Positions 32,571 to 43,152 of a stretch of 64,000 nt of DNA are shown in pieces. Location of the stretch: positions 1 to 64,000 of the forward strand of contig MCGO01000198.1 of the NCBI GenBank assembly GCA_002104985.1. Direction: 5' to 3'. A program made the translations under genes and the position numbers. A model generated the notes under the pieces. It was not told the DNA's origin, searched no databases, and saw nothing but the letters and a program-made list of their open reading frames with translations. Every line of letters starts with the position of its first letter. Position 1 is the first letter of the stretch. Origin of the DNA: Rhizoclosmatium globosum (taxonomy: Eukaryota > Chytridiomycota > Chytridiomycetes > Chytridiales > Chytriomycetaceae).

Positions 32571-33192
32571 ATGACCAAGGAAGACGCCAAGAACGCCAAT
32601 GCACAGCTCGAAGCGGAAAGCGAGGGCGAAGAAGACGCGGAAGTGATTGGCGACGAGAAGCTCCAGTCGAAGGGCGAGCGCAAGGCGAGAAAGGCGCTCT
32701 CGAAGCACGGCCTCAAACGCGTCGAAGGCGTCACTCGAGTCACAATGAAACGTGCGAGAAACATGTTGTTTGTCGTTGCCCAGCCAGAGGTCTTCAAGTC
32801 TGGTTCGGACAGTTGAGTACTGATCTACCTAGTCTCTAGTCTCCTACAACTACTAACCTACTACTACCAACCACCAACCACCAACCACTTCAGCTTACGT
32901 CGTCTTTGGTGAAATCAAGGTCGAGGACATGGCTCAGACAATGGCCCAGGCCCAGCGTGACTTTGCCGCTCAGCAGCAATCCTCAATGGCCGACGACATC
33001 TTGAACGGCGCCGGGGCCGACGACGACGACATCCCTGACCTTGTCGATGAGCCTGTCGATGAGTCCGGTCTCGAGGAGAAGGACATTGAGCTGGTCATGT
33101 CCCAGGCCAATGTTGCAAGACCAAAGGCGGTGAAGGCCCTCAAGGCGAACGACGGTGACATCGTCAATGCCATCATGGAGCTTACTTTGTAA
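32571..33192 (+). CDS. EGD2: Nascent polypeptide-associated complex subunit alpha
   Basis: 179 residues from two exons (32571-32811 and 32894-33192), joined over an 82-nt intron. The join gives [14 protein letters not shown], exactly the family motif. The NAC domain reads [34 protein letters not shown]. The C-terminal UBA domain reads [20 protein letters not shown] then [19 protein letters not shown]. The N-terminus is acidic. NAC-alpha with NAC-beta binds ribosomes at the tunnel exit, shields nascent chains and restricts mis-targeting to the ER. The frame is intact throughout. Confidence 0.96.
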
Positions 33193-33426
33193 ACAATGCC
33201 CCATCGATTGAATGCTCTGATTGATGGATTGATTGTGATTGAAGGAGGGATGCTGATATGATCAGATTGGATTGATGAAGGGTCTGAGTGGATGATGCCA
33301 TCGAATAAAGTGTGTATGCATCCTACCATACTGATTGTTTTTATGTGTTGTCCATATTGAATGCGATGGGGTTCAATGTCACATCCAGTCTTGTTCCACG
33401 ATGCCAAAAACCTTTTCGAGAACACC

Positions 33427-36222
33427 ATGGACTCAGAGTATGCACCCGCCTCCCTCATTCTTACCACACCCCTCCAATCCTTTCAAATTCATCCAATTAT
33501 ATTATCTAACACATCGCACACGTAGTCTCATCAAGAAGGTCAACAAACTGCAAGATGCCTTCGCTACAGCGGGCACATCCAACCCAATTGACCTCCCTCA
33601 AATCGTCGTTATTGGATCTCAGAGTAGTGGTAAATCCTCAGTCCTCGAGAACATTGTCGGCAAGGACTTCCTGCCACGAGGTAAAGGACGCCGTGTCTTA
33701 ATATTCAACTGTGTTCAAACAACAACAACAACGCAACAGGCGCCGGCATTGTGACTCGTCGTCCACTTGTTTTGCAGCTCATCAATCGTCCGAATTCAAA
33801 GGGCGAAGTCGGTGGCGTCGCCTTGCCCGAGGGCGAGTCCGGTGCTGCAGCCACGACGAAGGCGGTCGCGGCTCCGTCCGGTGAAATCGAAGAATGGGGA
33901 GAGTTCCTGCACCTGTGAGTATTCTGTCTAGGTCCTGCCTTCTTCGGAGTTGAATTGATGGAGTCCACGAGAGAGTTGGGACCAATGCTTGCGGGGAAAC
34001 TGGGAGCGAGGATTTAACAGAGGCCGAAATGTATACCGACGGAGTCGGTAAGAAGTGTGAGCGAAGCGAACCAACAGTGCGGCATATACATCTTCAGCTT
34101 GAGTACCTACCAACCACCCTTCACTCACCATAACCAATAACTAATCCCAAAAACCATACTTCAGCCCCGGCCAAAAATTCACAGACTTCTCCAAAATCCG
34201 TGAGGAAATCGAACGCGAAACCGACAACAAAGTCGGCAAAAACGCCGGAATCTCTCCTCAACCCATCAACCTCCGCATCTACTCCCCCAACGTCCTCACC
34301 CTCACCATGGTCGACCTCCCCGGTCTCACGAAAGTCCCCGTCGGTGACCAACCAAAGGACATTGAGAAACTCATCCGTGAAATGATCATGAAGTACATTA
34401 CAAAGAATAATGCAATCATCTTGGCCGTTACCGCTGCCAACACGGATTTGGCCAATTCGGATGGTTTGAAGATGGCGAGGGAGGTTGATCCAGAGGGATT
34501 GAGAACTATTGGTGTCTTGACAAAGATTGATTTGATGGATCAAGGAACGGATGTTGTGGATATCCTTGCTGGACGTGTTATTGCGTTGAGATTAGGTACA
34601 TATCTTGTTCTCAATTCTATTGAATCTTGTTGTGTGATACTCATGCATTCAACTTTTTAAATCAGGTTACGTCCCTGTCGTCAACCGTGGTCAACGTGAT
34701 ATCGATACTGGAAAGAAAATCTCAGCGTCGTTGGAAGCGGAAAAGAACTTTTTCGAAAACCACTCTTCGTACAGAACTAGAGCTCAATACTGTGGTACCC
34801 CCTTCTTGGCTCGTCGATTGAATGTCGTAAGTACATTCGTAGTATTTATTTAGATTCGAATGTCTCACTTTCAACTCTGTCAAGATCTTGTTGCACCACA
34901 TTCGTAATACCCTCCCAGAAATCAAGGCAAAGATTTCTCAAGGCTTGAACAAGTACCAAAGTGAGTTGGAGCAATTGGGAGACCCAATGGGAGACGATGA
35001 TTCCAACAACGTAAGTTTCTACTGTTGTTTTGGGGTTCTGCAGAATCTGACTTGTTTTGTTTAATAGATGAACGTTATCCTCAACATTATCACTGAGTTC
35101 ACTAGCGAATTCCGTACTGCCATCGACGGTACTTCGAGTGATATCGCCACTGACGAATTGAGTGGAGGTGCCCGTATCAGTTTTGTTTTCCACGAAATCT
35201 TCACTGGCGCTATTCGTTCAATGGATCCATTTGCTGAGAATGCAATCAAGGATGGAGACATTCGAACTATTCTGTACAACACCTCCGTGAGTCGTTAACA
35301 ATCTTCCTTATATAGATATTGATTCATGATTGTAGGGATCCACTCCAGCTTTGTTTGTCAACACTGCTGCGTTTGAAATTCTCGTGAAGCAGCAGATCAA
35401 GCGTCTCGAGGACCCATCTTTGAAGTGTGTGGGTCTTGTGTACGACGAGCTCGTCCGTATCTTGAACAAGATTCTCCAACGTCCAGTCTTTAAGAGATTC
35501 CCAACTTTGAGGGAGCGATTCTACAACACTGTCATCAACTTTTTCAAGAAGAGCTTGGTGCCAACCAACAAGCTCGTCTCTGATTTCATTGCGTGAGTTT
35601 TTTCGTGTCGTTATATCAACAGTTCTAACGTTCCCATATCAGCATGGAATCCAACTTTGTCAACACAGGCCACCCAGACTTCATCCCCGGAAACAAAGCC
35701 GCCGGCATCGCCCAAGAACGCATCGCCTCCCGCAACGCCCCCATGATGGACAAGATCCTTCCCCCCGGCCAAAAGCAACCCGCCGCACCAAAAGACCCTC
35801 AACTCGAACTCCTCAACCAAGGCCGCGAAGAAAAGGGCTTCTTTGGAGGAATCTTTGCAGGTGGAGCCAAAAAGACATCCAAACCAGGTGTCCTCGAATC
35901 CCCACCTGCCGTCCTCAAAGCCTCCGCGACAAACATGTCTGAACGCGAGGCCCTCGAAACGGAAACCATCAAAGTCTTGATTCTCTCTTACTACAACATT
36001 GTGAAGCGAACTGTCGCGGACATTGTGCCTAAATCCATCATGTTGAATCTGGTTGTGCATGCGAAGGAGGACTTGCAGAGGGAGTTGTTGAGTGAGTTGT
36101 ATAAGAAGGAGGTGTTTGAGGATGGGTTGAAGGAGAGTGAGGTTACGGTTGAGAGGCGGAGGGAGTGTAAGAAGATGATTGCGGCTTTGCAGAAGAGTGA
36201 AGAGATTATCGCGTCCGTTTAA
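33427..36222 (+). CDS. VPS1: Dynamin-related GTPase VPS1
   Basis: Nine exons with lengths summing to 2115 nt give an intact 704-residue protein. The exon ends are 33437, 33680, 33914, 34595, 34826, 35010, 35286, 35592 and 36222. The G1 loop is GSQSSGKSS (34-42), followed by [14 protein letters not shown] (G3), [11 protein letters not shown] (G4) and the middle domain ([35 protein letters not shown]). A short Pro/Lys-rich insert B replaces a PH domain. The C-terminal GED reads [20 protein letters not shown] then [11 protein letters not shown]1 drives membrane fission in vacuolar sorting, endocytosis and peroxisome division. The third intron (33915-34164) is unusually long at 250 nt. Confidence 0.97.
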
Positions 36223-36888
36223 ATTGGCGGGATGGGTGTAAGGAGTTGTTGAATGTTGGTGGGGTGTTTGTGCATTTGGAGGCAGGTTTCATTCGTGATA
36301 TTGTGGGTGTTTTCAAATACAGTTGTGTGTGTTGAGTCAGTAGTTATAAAGAAGACTAATTTGACTGATAAAAACTTGAAGATCTTTGTCCGAATGACTG
36401 CTGAAGTTTTGGATTTTCGATTGACTGGTGTCTCACAATACCAGACGATGGTATATCCATCTGTTCACAGACTGATTTATTTGACTTAGTGAAGGATTGT
36501 CTGGAAAGTGTAAAACTGGTTTTAAACAAAGCAACGCCATAGTTTTTAAATAATTTAGGTTAGGTTGGAATCAGTCAAATGGCATTTCTTACCGGCCGTT
36601 TGCATTACACCATTCAATGCATCTCGATCTGAAGCTTATCTTGCTATAGAAGTGACTGATCCCAATGAACTGAATCCCAAGACTGTATATCAATCAGATG
36701 TCTCGTTTTGGGTGGCAGTACTTTGTAATAAATCCTGACAAACAAGTCACTTAATCTCCAAAATGTAGAGAGCAAATCCAGCCACATTCTTTCCGCTCTT
36801 TGCTCTCAAGCACTGAATTTGTAATTGCTCCCAATCAGTACATGAAAAAAGAGTTCGCCTCAACATTCAAACACTTAAATCAACCAGA
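36223..36888. other. Intergenic with one 25-bp direct repeat copy
   Basis: No gene is seen. It holds the left copy of the AGGTTAGGTTGGAATC... repeat (36557-36581) and an AT-rich 3' flank of VPS1. Confidence 0.5.
36557..36581 (+). repeat. 25-bp direct repeat, left copy
   Basis: The 25-bp block beginning AGGTTAGGTTGGAATC is identical to 37526-37550. The two copies bracket the C2H2 gene. The first half resembles TTAGG-type telomeric sequence, which may be chance. Confidence 0.8.
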
Positions 36889-37464
36889 ATGCAAACACCA
36901 AACATGACTCCAACGATGCCTACAACCTACGATCAAGACACCTATCAGCAATCTCAATCCAGATCTCAATCCTACTACCTGAGCCCATCACCCCCAACGC
37001 CTCCTCCATCTAAACACCAAAAGCAACGGCATCAGTGCCCAGAATGCTCACAATCATTCACAAACATCTACAACCTACGAACACACAATTCCACCGTCCA
37101 CGCCGGCGACAAACCGTACGCGTGCACACAATGTCCTGCTCGGTTTGGGAAAAGATTTAACCTGAAACGGCATGAAGTAGTGCATGAAGCTGAAGGGAGT
37201 AATAAGTTTGTGTGTGGTGAATGTGGGAAGGGGTTTTCGCAAAAGGGACACTGGCGGGGACATGTTGTTCAGAAACATGGTGGTGTTGGGTTGGATGCAG
37301 TTAATTTGGAGAGGAATGTGAAGAAGGAAGTTGTGGAAGAGGTTATTGGACGGAGGTCAACGGTTGAAGCTTTTACTTGGAGGTGCAAGACGTGTGAATG
37401 CAACTTTGCATCAAGAGGTGGATTAGAGTTTCATTGTGTTATCAGTTCATGTTTAGAAAACTAA
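36889..37464 (+). CDS. C2H2 zinc finger protein
   Basis: 191 residues in one exon from ATG 36889. After a Gln/Ser/Pro-rich N-terminus (1-45) come three C2H2 fingers: HQCPECSQSFTNIYNLRTHN, YACTQCPARFGKRFNLKRHE, FVCGECGKGFSQKGHWRGHV. A fourth, degenerate C2HC finger at the end reads WRCKTCECNFASRGGLEFHC. The linker THNSTVHAGDKPY is close to the classic TGEKPY type. It is likely a sequence-specific DNA-binding protein. It is flanked by a 25-bp direct repeat, so it may have moved as a unit. Confidence 0.85.
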   Translation: MQTPNMTPTMPTTYDQDTYQQSQSRSQSYYLSPSPPTPPPSKHQKQRHQCPECSQSFTNIYNLRTHNSTVHAGDKPYACTQCPARFGKRFNLKRHEVVHEAEGSNKFVCGECGKGFSQKGHWRGHVVQKHGGVGLDAVNLERNVKKEVVEEVIGRRSTVEAFTWRCKTCECNFASRGGLEFHCVISSCLEN

Positions 37465-37799
37465 AAGGAGATTCTATTTTATATCCCACGATTGCCACAG
37501 TTGAAGGTGTAGAACGTAATACTTAAGGTTAGGTTGGAATCAGTCAAATGACATCGTTCCAGAGTTCAAACTAAGTAAATACAAGTCTTCATATTCTCGT
37601 TCATCCATGTTGCGAGAAATTGAAAGCAGTTCCGTTGGTCTCGCTCACGCTTTGAAAGTAGTTTCGTATTAGAGATAAACATATTTAATAAGATCATCAA
37701 GTTTGCTTCTTGTAAGCTTATTTTTATAAGGACCCTTGTGACTCGAATATCTAACTTCAAATATTTGACTGCGAAACGCAAACCTTAAAGATGGCAACA
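37465..37799. other. Intergenic with right 25-bp repeat copy
   Basis: Holds the right copy of the direct repeat (37526-37550); otherwise AT-rich and without recognisable coding sequence. Confidence 0.5.
37526..37550 (+). repeat. 25-bp direct repeat, right copy
   Basis: Identical to 36557-36581; start-to-start distance 969 bp. Confidence 0.8.
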
Positions 37800-38277
37800 T
37801 CAGAAGTCAAAAAAAAAAAATCACGTTAAGTGACTTTGGCTCAGGGCTCTCGAAGCTCTTTCGTTTTGCATCATTTCTAACGAGTCCCGGAATTGATTTG
37901 TACACAATTATCGGCAATTGTGAATCCAAAGCAACGGAAGAAGCCGAGATTATTAAGACAGCCAAACTAGACCTGCTTGCTGAACCAGTCAAACCAGTCG
38001 AGGTAGTCGTTGGCATTCTTATTATAGTGGACATCGTGATTGACACAGTTGCATTAACTTCAAGTACCTTCCCACCTGTAGACCATTGATTGAGAAAGTA
38101 ATCCATAACTTTCAAACATCGAAGTTCTGGAATCCTGTTCTGAAAGTGATTCATTTGGATGGGATGAGGCTTCAAGAACTACTAACATCAAAGCACCGTC
38201 TACAAAAGCCTGATGAAGCCTGCGACGTAAGGAGTGTAGAGAGTATCATCAAATCTAACAGAACAATGTATAAATAG
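37800..38277 (+). pseudogene. Remnant related to the 18-residue-repeat gene
   Basis: Two frames on the plus strand are joined only through a stop at 38089. The first ends in AEIIKTAKLDLLAEPVKPVE followed by VVVGI, like the acidic repeats of the 1739-2959 protein. The second reads NFQTSKFWNPVLKVIHLDGM, matching NFRLSEFWNPQLESMKLDNM at the C-terminus of that protein. A signal peptide and the repeat array are missing. It lies next to dispersed repeat copy 2, as its relative lies next to copy 1, but with mirrored orientation. Confidence 0.5.
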
Positions 38278-38808
38278 AAAGTAGATTGAAAAACAAACAG
38301 GATTTATAGCCAGGGCAAAGAAAAAGATTCCTTTCAATGGAACCTGGAGATCCAAGAAAGAGAGATTCTACTTTACCCAATGTCTCTTCTCCTGAAGACT
38401 CCACCGTGCCATCATGGTGTTGTAGAAGCCAAAAGGCCCTTTAGCTCAATGCGACCAAGTCTCAAAGTACAGTGTTATCGGTGCTAGTATTGAATCGTAA
38501 TGATAGAAGGAAAACATTGTAAGGTCGCTCGTAAAAGAGTGAGTGGATCCAGACATTCTGACAATTCTGTGGTTGAGTCAGCGAATACTTAGGCGAAGAC
38601 AAGGAGTGTCGCTGTGTCTTACAGTTACCGCATAGAAGATTTCGATGGTCGAATTCGATGGATGAAGAGACTGATACGACACTTGGAAACGTGACCGTCT
38701 GTTGTGTTTGCAGACAAGAACGCGAGCACAACGACACGCTCTCTCCTGCGATCAAAATCTTGAAGTCGAAGCAAAAGAGATTGTGGATTCTGTATCAAGT
38801 TGATCCGG
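38278..38808. other. Intergenic left of repeat copy 2
   Basis: No gene recognised. A short frame at 38658-38810 contains CCVCRQER but runs into the repeat and is probably chance. Confidence 0.4.
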
Positions 38809-39870
38809 TCCTTCAACTTTGTGGTTCTGGAGGTGGGTAAACACAGTCTGATGTTGACACTGGAAGGTATTTGACGCGTCTATTTGAAGCAATCTAGAAC
38901 TTCAACGCTGAGGATGGCTGGAGAAACGAGTGAGGCGGATGGTGGTAAGGAAGGAAGCTGTTGATTGGGATCGAAACGTGTTTTGGGGAAAAGCTTTGTC
39001 TCAAAGCGCCGGGCGCTCCCGTTTTTTCCTTCACAATGCGCGTTTGTTTACGTGCGCAAAAAAGCGCAAAAAAGGCAGCCAATCAGATTGCGCGTGGAGA
39101 TGGCTGGGAAAGATTTCTTGCTTTTGGGCAAAAAACAGGAATTGTCAGGTTTTTTTCCTTTAAATAGTGGACGTACCACCCCTCTTCAACTTTCATGAAA
39201 CTGGAACTCTCTCCTCTTCCTCCATTCTCTGGCTCAGCACCTACCCTCGGCTCTTCGCAAGATCTTCTGATTGGCCCTACCATGACGCAAGTTCGGCTTC
39301 GGACTTCTGGTTCTCTCCATATCTACTCGGCTCGGCCTCGGACCATCGGATCCCCTCAAGTGGACTTGCCCAAGACCATCCCGCATCAACATCAGACTGT
39401 GGTCCCCGTCTCCAGGATACTGTGTGGATCAATTGCGTAGGGTCCCTCAGCTCCGCCTCCAGGGTTCACGTGTTGCACTGAGGTGGTGGGCAACACTCAG
39501 TGCAGACACGTGAAGAAAGCGGATTTGTGAACTGGGCAGAAGTGGGTTCGGCCCACACTGTCCTTTCTTCGCCGAGCCCTACCACAACCAACTTGGAAAG
39601 ATCGGGATCCAAGACAATGGAAATTGGTATATATTTATTGAATGCTCAGTAATGTTATTGAATTTTTCTCAACATCAGCGTGGTTCCCCGCCTCCAGGAT
39701 ACTGAGTGGATCGCATTGGTAGGATCACTTGGCTCCGCCTCCAGGGTTCACGTGTCGCACTGAGGGGTGGGCAACACTCAGTGAAGACGCGTGGAAAATG
39801 GGATTTGTGAACTGTTTGGGAGTGGGGTCATCCCGCACCATTCTTTCCTCGCCGAACCCAACCACAACCA
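38809..39870 (+). repeat. Dispersed repeat, copy 2
   Basis: Same order as copy 1: inverted arm (38813-38885), GCGCAAAAAA/CCAAT/TTTAAATAG core (39050-39165), unit C (39315-39590) and a 5'-truncated unit D (39670-39870). Similarity with copy 1 starts at 38809 and is high throughout, but the spacer between units differs in length (79 bp against 109 bp). The first bases of copy 1 lie at the window edge, so only this copy shows a left boundary. Confidence 0.85.
39467..39512 (+). other. Conserved hairpin in repeat unit C
   Basis: CACGTGTTGCACTGAG pairs with CTCAGTGCAGACACGTG. The T in the left arm (C in the other units) makes a G-U pair instead of G-C. A second hairpin follows at 39542-39556 (GTGGGT-TCG-GCCCAC), where the loop region differs from unit A (GTGGGG-TCA-TCCCAC) but the stem is kept. 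Confidence 0.6.
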
Positions 39871-40273
39871 CCTCGACAGCTTCAATGGATCGCAGCAAAT
39901 ACACATCGCCATCATCAAAGTGTGGTCTCCCGCCTATAGGAAGTTGAGGAGCGTGGGCCTCGTCCCGCATAGACTTCTTCCTTGCTGGCTGGCCACAGGC
40001 AACACAAAATCCGGTATTCAGTAGGAAAATATTCTGTTTTGGGTATACTGAGTCATTCTATCCCAATAAACACGCATTTTATGCCCATTTATTCTATTCA
40101 CATTCAAACTGTCAATTGAATGGATAAAAAAACTGCCAATCAAATGGATCAAAAATTTATGAAGGTGCATGGTTGAAAAGAAAGCTATCGGCAAAGTGAG
40201 TTTATTTCGGCTGGCATCCAAAACCAGAAGCAAGATACAATATGATCGATTATTAGACAAAGCAACCACGTAT
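39871..40273. other. Intergenic between repeat and RPS8
   Basis: No gene. It contains a short imperfect tandem of the kind CAATCAAATGGATAAAAA (40110-40150) and the 3' flank of RPS8. Confidence 0.4.
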
Positions 40274-41340
40274 TTAGTGCTTTCCCTTGGAACGAATCTT
40301 CTTCAAGTAGAAGTCCAACTCTCTTCCCTCAAGAACGTAACCATCGCAACGACCAGACTGACCTGGGCGGGATGAGATTCTGGCCAAAACACGTCCAGTA
40401 ACGAACTGGTCATCAATAGCCTGCTCAACCTTGAAACCCTCCTTGCGCTCAGCAATCTTACGGGTGAGGTGGTTGGAACGGGTCTTGTTGATGTCCTCGT
40501 TTCCTTCAGTTGGCTTCTTTCCACGACGACCGATTGGGGCAGCGTAGTGAGACTCGTACCACTGACGGAATGGGGTGGCATCAATCTCAACAATGGCTCC
40601 CTTGACGAGAGTGTTGGTACGGACCAACTCGTTGTTGGTGGAGTTGTACTTGACGGAGATGACACGGCACTTGCGGGTGGTCTGCTCAGATCCCCAAGCG
40701 AAGTTTCCTGTGATAAGTTGTTAGTTCAGAAGGTTTTCAGTTCATTGAATACAAAATACACACCGGCTTCAAGACGGAGAGCACGGAACTTGGTGTTTCC
40801 ACCACGGACACGGACAGTGTGGATACGCTTGGCACCGATCTTGGTGTTGGCAGCCTGACGACCCAACTCGAACTTTCTCTTCTTGCGGTAGTGGGCACGC
40901 TTGGCACCGGTAGCGTTACGCTTGTGTCTCGAGTCTCTGCTGATACCCTAAAACACGCCGATTTAGTCGATTGTCGTTTGAGGGTGTGTTGGTTTGAGAG
41001 TGTTGAGTTCAGGTTGTTCGTGCGAGTTTCCGCTCCCTCCCTCAATCCGGCTCTGATGCTTCCATCCACAATCACAATATCCAGTTTGAGTTTGATAACG
41101 TATCGCTCCGTTTCGAGGGGTGTCGTAGCAGTGGCAGTCTGAGTTGACTCAGAAGGACATGCTGTTTTGAGCACCCTTCAACTTCCTCCAACTGAGTCCA
41201 TCGCCATCATCAGACCCTCCAACCCCTCCAAACTGATAATAACGATCCGTATGATGCTGATGGTTGAGGCGAAGGTCGTTTCGATTCGTATTGAGGTAGT
41301 GATGGGTGGCGGTGGTGGGGGCAGCATGAGGCCGTACCAT
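40274..41340 (-). CDS. RPS8: 40S ribosomal protein S8 (eS8)
   Basis: Exons 41338-41340 (ATG alone), 40764-40947 and 40274-40707 give 206 residues without a break. The protein starts [20 protein letters not shown], reads [37 protein letters not shown] and ends with RKGK-type basic sequence (KKIRSKGKH). It is a component of the small ribosomal subunit. The first intron (40948-41337, donor ATG|GTACGG) is 390 nt, far longer than others in the window; intron 2 is 56 nt with a CTAAC branch site. A start codon alone on its own exon is a common ribosomal-protein gene layout in fungi. Confidence 0.96.
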
Positions 41341-41691
41341 TTTCCTCAAGTCAAAAAAGGCTGTTCAACAACGAACAACTAACAGACTTCGTGCGAGTTA
41401 CGGACTTGTTTACTTGTCTATTCCTTCTAGCCTTATTAATTGAGGATTGATACACTTTTACCATTACAGGCTGCTTGAGTACCTGTTGATCTTCCTCATA
41501 TTCCTCCGTCAAATGCACGATTTCGACGATTACGTAGCGTCTACTAATTACAAATGCATTTGTGGAGAACGTGACTACTGCATATGCAAGGAACAGATGT
41601 AGTCCAGGTGCTGTAGAATTAGAAAATACGACGATATCTGCTCTATACAAGACCGTTTATTTTATCGATTCATTATACATCACTATGGAAC

Positions 41692-42201
41692 TTAAAAACG
41701 AGGAATAATGCCCTTTCCAATGGGCATAGGGTGACCCTTATCAGTGGTTCTCCACACAATGGTTCCACCTCCTTCTCTTTCCAAGATTTGCATATCCACC
41801 AAATTCCTGAGAATACTGATCGCATCTGGAGTATTTTGCACGTTCACCTTGTCGCTGGCGGGCACAAAGTACTTGATGACATCAATGACTTCAGCCTGCT
41901 CAAACTTCCTGCTAGGATCGACCAGTGTTGCGACATATCTGATGACAGCCTCCCACTTGTTCTTCTTCTTTGGCCATGCTTTCAAACGACCATCTGGAAG
42001 GAAGGCGCCACCATTGGCTTCAATATCTCTGCGATGCAGTTCGCGGGCAAGGACGTCAATGTACGGCGAATCAAAGTCCTTTGGAACTTTGAAGGTATAG
42101 AGTTCTGAGGGTCCAGTGACTGGCGTTGATTGGTTGGACTCGAGGAGGGCGTCGAGGGTTTCGGTTGTTTGTAATGTGATCTGAGCTTGGATTTCGGGCA
42201 T
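41692..42201 (-). CDS. DUF2087-like protein, copy 1
   Basis: 169 residues if started at ATG 42201 (MPEIQAQITLQTTE); the frame stays open upstream to a GTG at 42387. The centre reads VPKDFDSPYIDVLARELHRR and the C-terminal half FLPDGRLKAWPKKKNKWEAV, EVIDVIKYFV, ILRNLVDMQILERE. This RL..PKK...+ ... LR.LVD..LL.R pattern is typical of DUF2087, a small winged-helix-like domain of unknown role. It ends MPIGKGIIPRF. It is divergent from its paralogue at 42416. Confidence 0.7.
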   Translation of the reverse strand: MPEIQAQITLQTTETLDALLESNQSTPVTGPSELYTFKVPKDFDSPYIDVLARELHRRDIEANGGAFLPDGRLKAWPKKKNKWEAVIRYVATLVDPSRKFEQAEVIDVIKYFVPASDKVNVQNTPDAISILRNLVDMQILEREGGGTIVWRTTDKGHPMPIGKGIIPRF

Positions 42202-42415
42202 CTTTTGAGATTGAGTTTTTGTGAAATCTTCCCACCGCCAAATGCTATATTTATCTTTCAGTGGCGCTGTGGATAAGTATCTGAACTTTAGCGACAAATC
42301 GTGGGCTTCCTCATTTCCGTTGCCAAATCGTGGGTCGTTTGGCTGCTCAGCCACTCTTGCTACAAAAGAAGATGTGTGGACAGCCACAATTTAACACTTA
42401 AAACTCAAAACCAAT

Positions 42416-43095
42416 ATGTCTTGTTGCGGTTTCTTTTCATCGTCCATCGCACCGTCTGCCTCCGCTTCTCGATTGACGGTTATCGACAACTTCCCTTCTG
42501 AGAAGATCGAAAGTCCAGCCTATGTTCCAGCTTCAAACAAACATGTGTTCACTATTGAAGATCCAATTCCAGTCGCTTCAATCGATATCACTGCCATTGA
42601 CGCAACACTGATGTCGACAGCAGATCTCGCTTCGGCCTTGGCAACCCTCAACGGAACCATTTCATACGAACGCACAGAGACTTTCAAGTTCAATCCAGAT
42701 GTGTTTCCAAAAGACTTTGATTCCCCGTATATCGAGAATGTCGCACGCGAGCTGTATGCGAGAAACATCATCAAGAACAAGGGTCAGATCAGTCACGACG
42801 GTCGCCTTAAGAAATGGCCACTAAAAAAGAAGCATTGGGAAGCAATCATTCGGTATATCGGAACTTTGATCCAGCCAAGAGAAGAGCCTTACGAGCAAAG
42901 TGAAATTCTTGCTGTTATCAATTACTTTACACCAGACTCAAGCAAACCTGTCGCTTCCGTTAGTCCTACAGTTTTTGTCACAATATGGTCATGATGGGGA
43001 TTTTGGAGCGTGAGATGGGAGGTTCTCGATTGTGGCGACGTGTTGGAACCAAACATCCAATGCCTTTGGGGAAGGGAATTATGCCAAACTTTTGA
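42416..43095 (+). CDS. DUF2087-like protein, copy 2 (one-base break)
   Basis: From ATG 42416 a Ser-rich N-terminus (MSCCGFFSSSIAPSASASR) leads into FPKDFDSPYIENVARELYAR and HDGRLKKWPLKKKHWEAIIR, clearly paralogous to the gene at 41692-42201. The open frame stops at 42994. After a one-base change near the T5 run (about 42970-42976) it continues MMGILEREMGGSRLWRRVGT and ends MPLGKGIMPNF at 43095, matching the end of copy 1. The longer N-terminus is unique to this copy. It starts 215 bp from the start of copy 1, so the pair forms an inverted duplication. Confidence 0.65.
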
Positions 43096-43152
43096 TAATA
43101 TTTCAATATTTAAATAGAATTCTATTTCTTCATCATTTAATTTGTCCTTATC

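Noticed and set aside
39167..39481. Overlapping plus-strand frames inside repeat copy 2 (and equivalents in copy 1)
   Set aside because: The frames and their stops are not conserved between the copies, while the hairpins are; coding is unlikely.
41351..41650. Minus-strand frame upstream of RPS8
   Set aside because: It lacks an ATG and lies in the RPS8 leader/promoter; no protein features.
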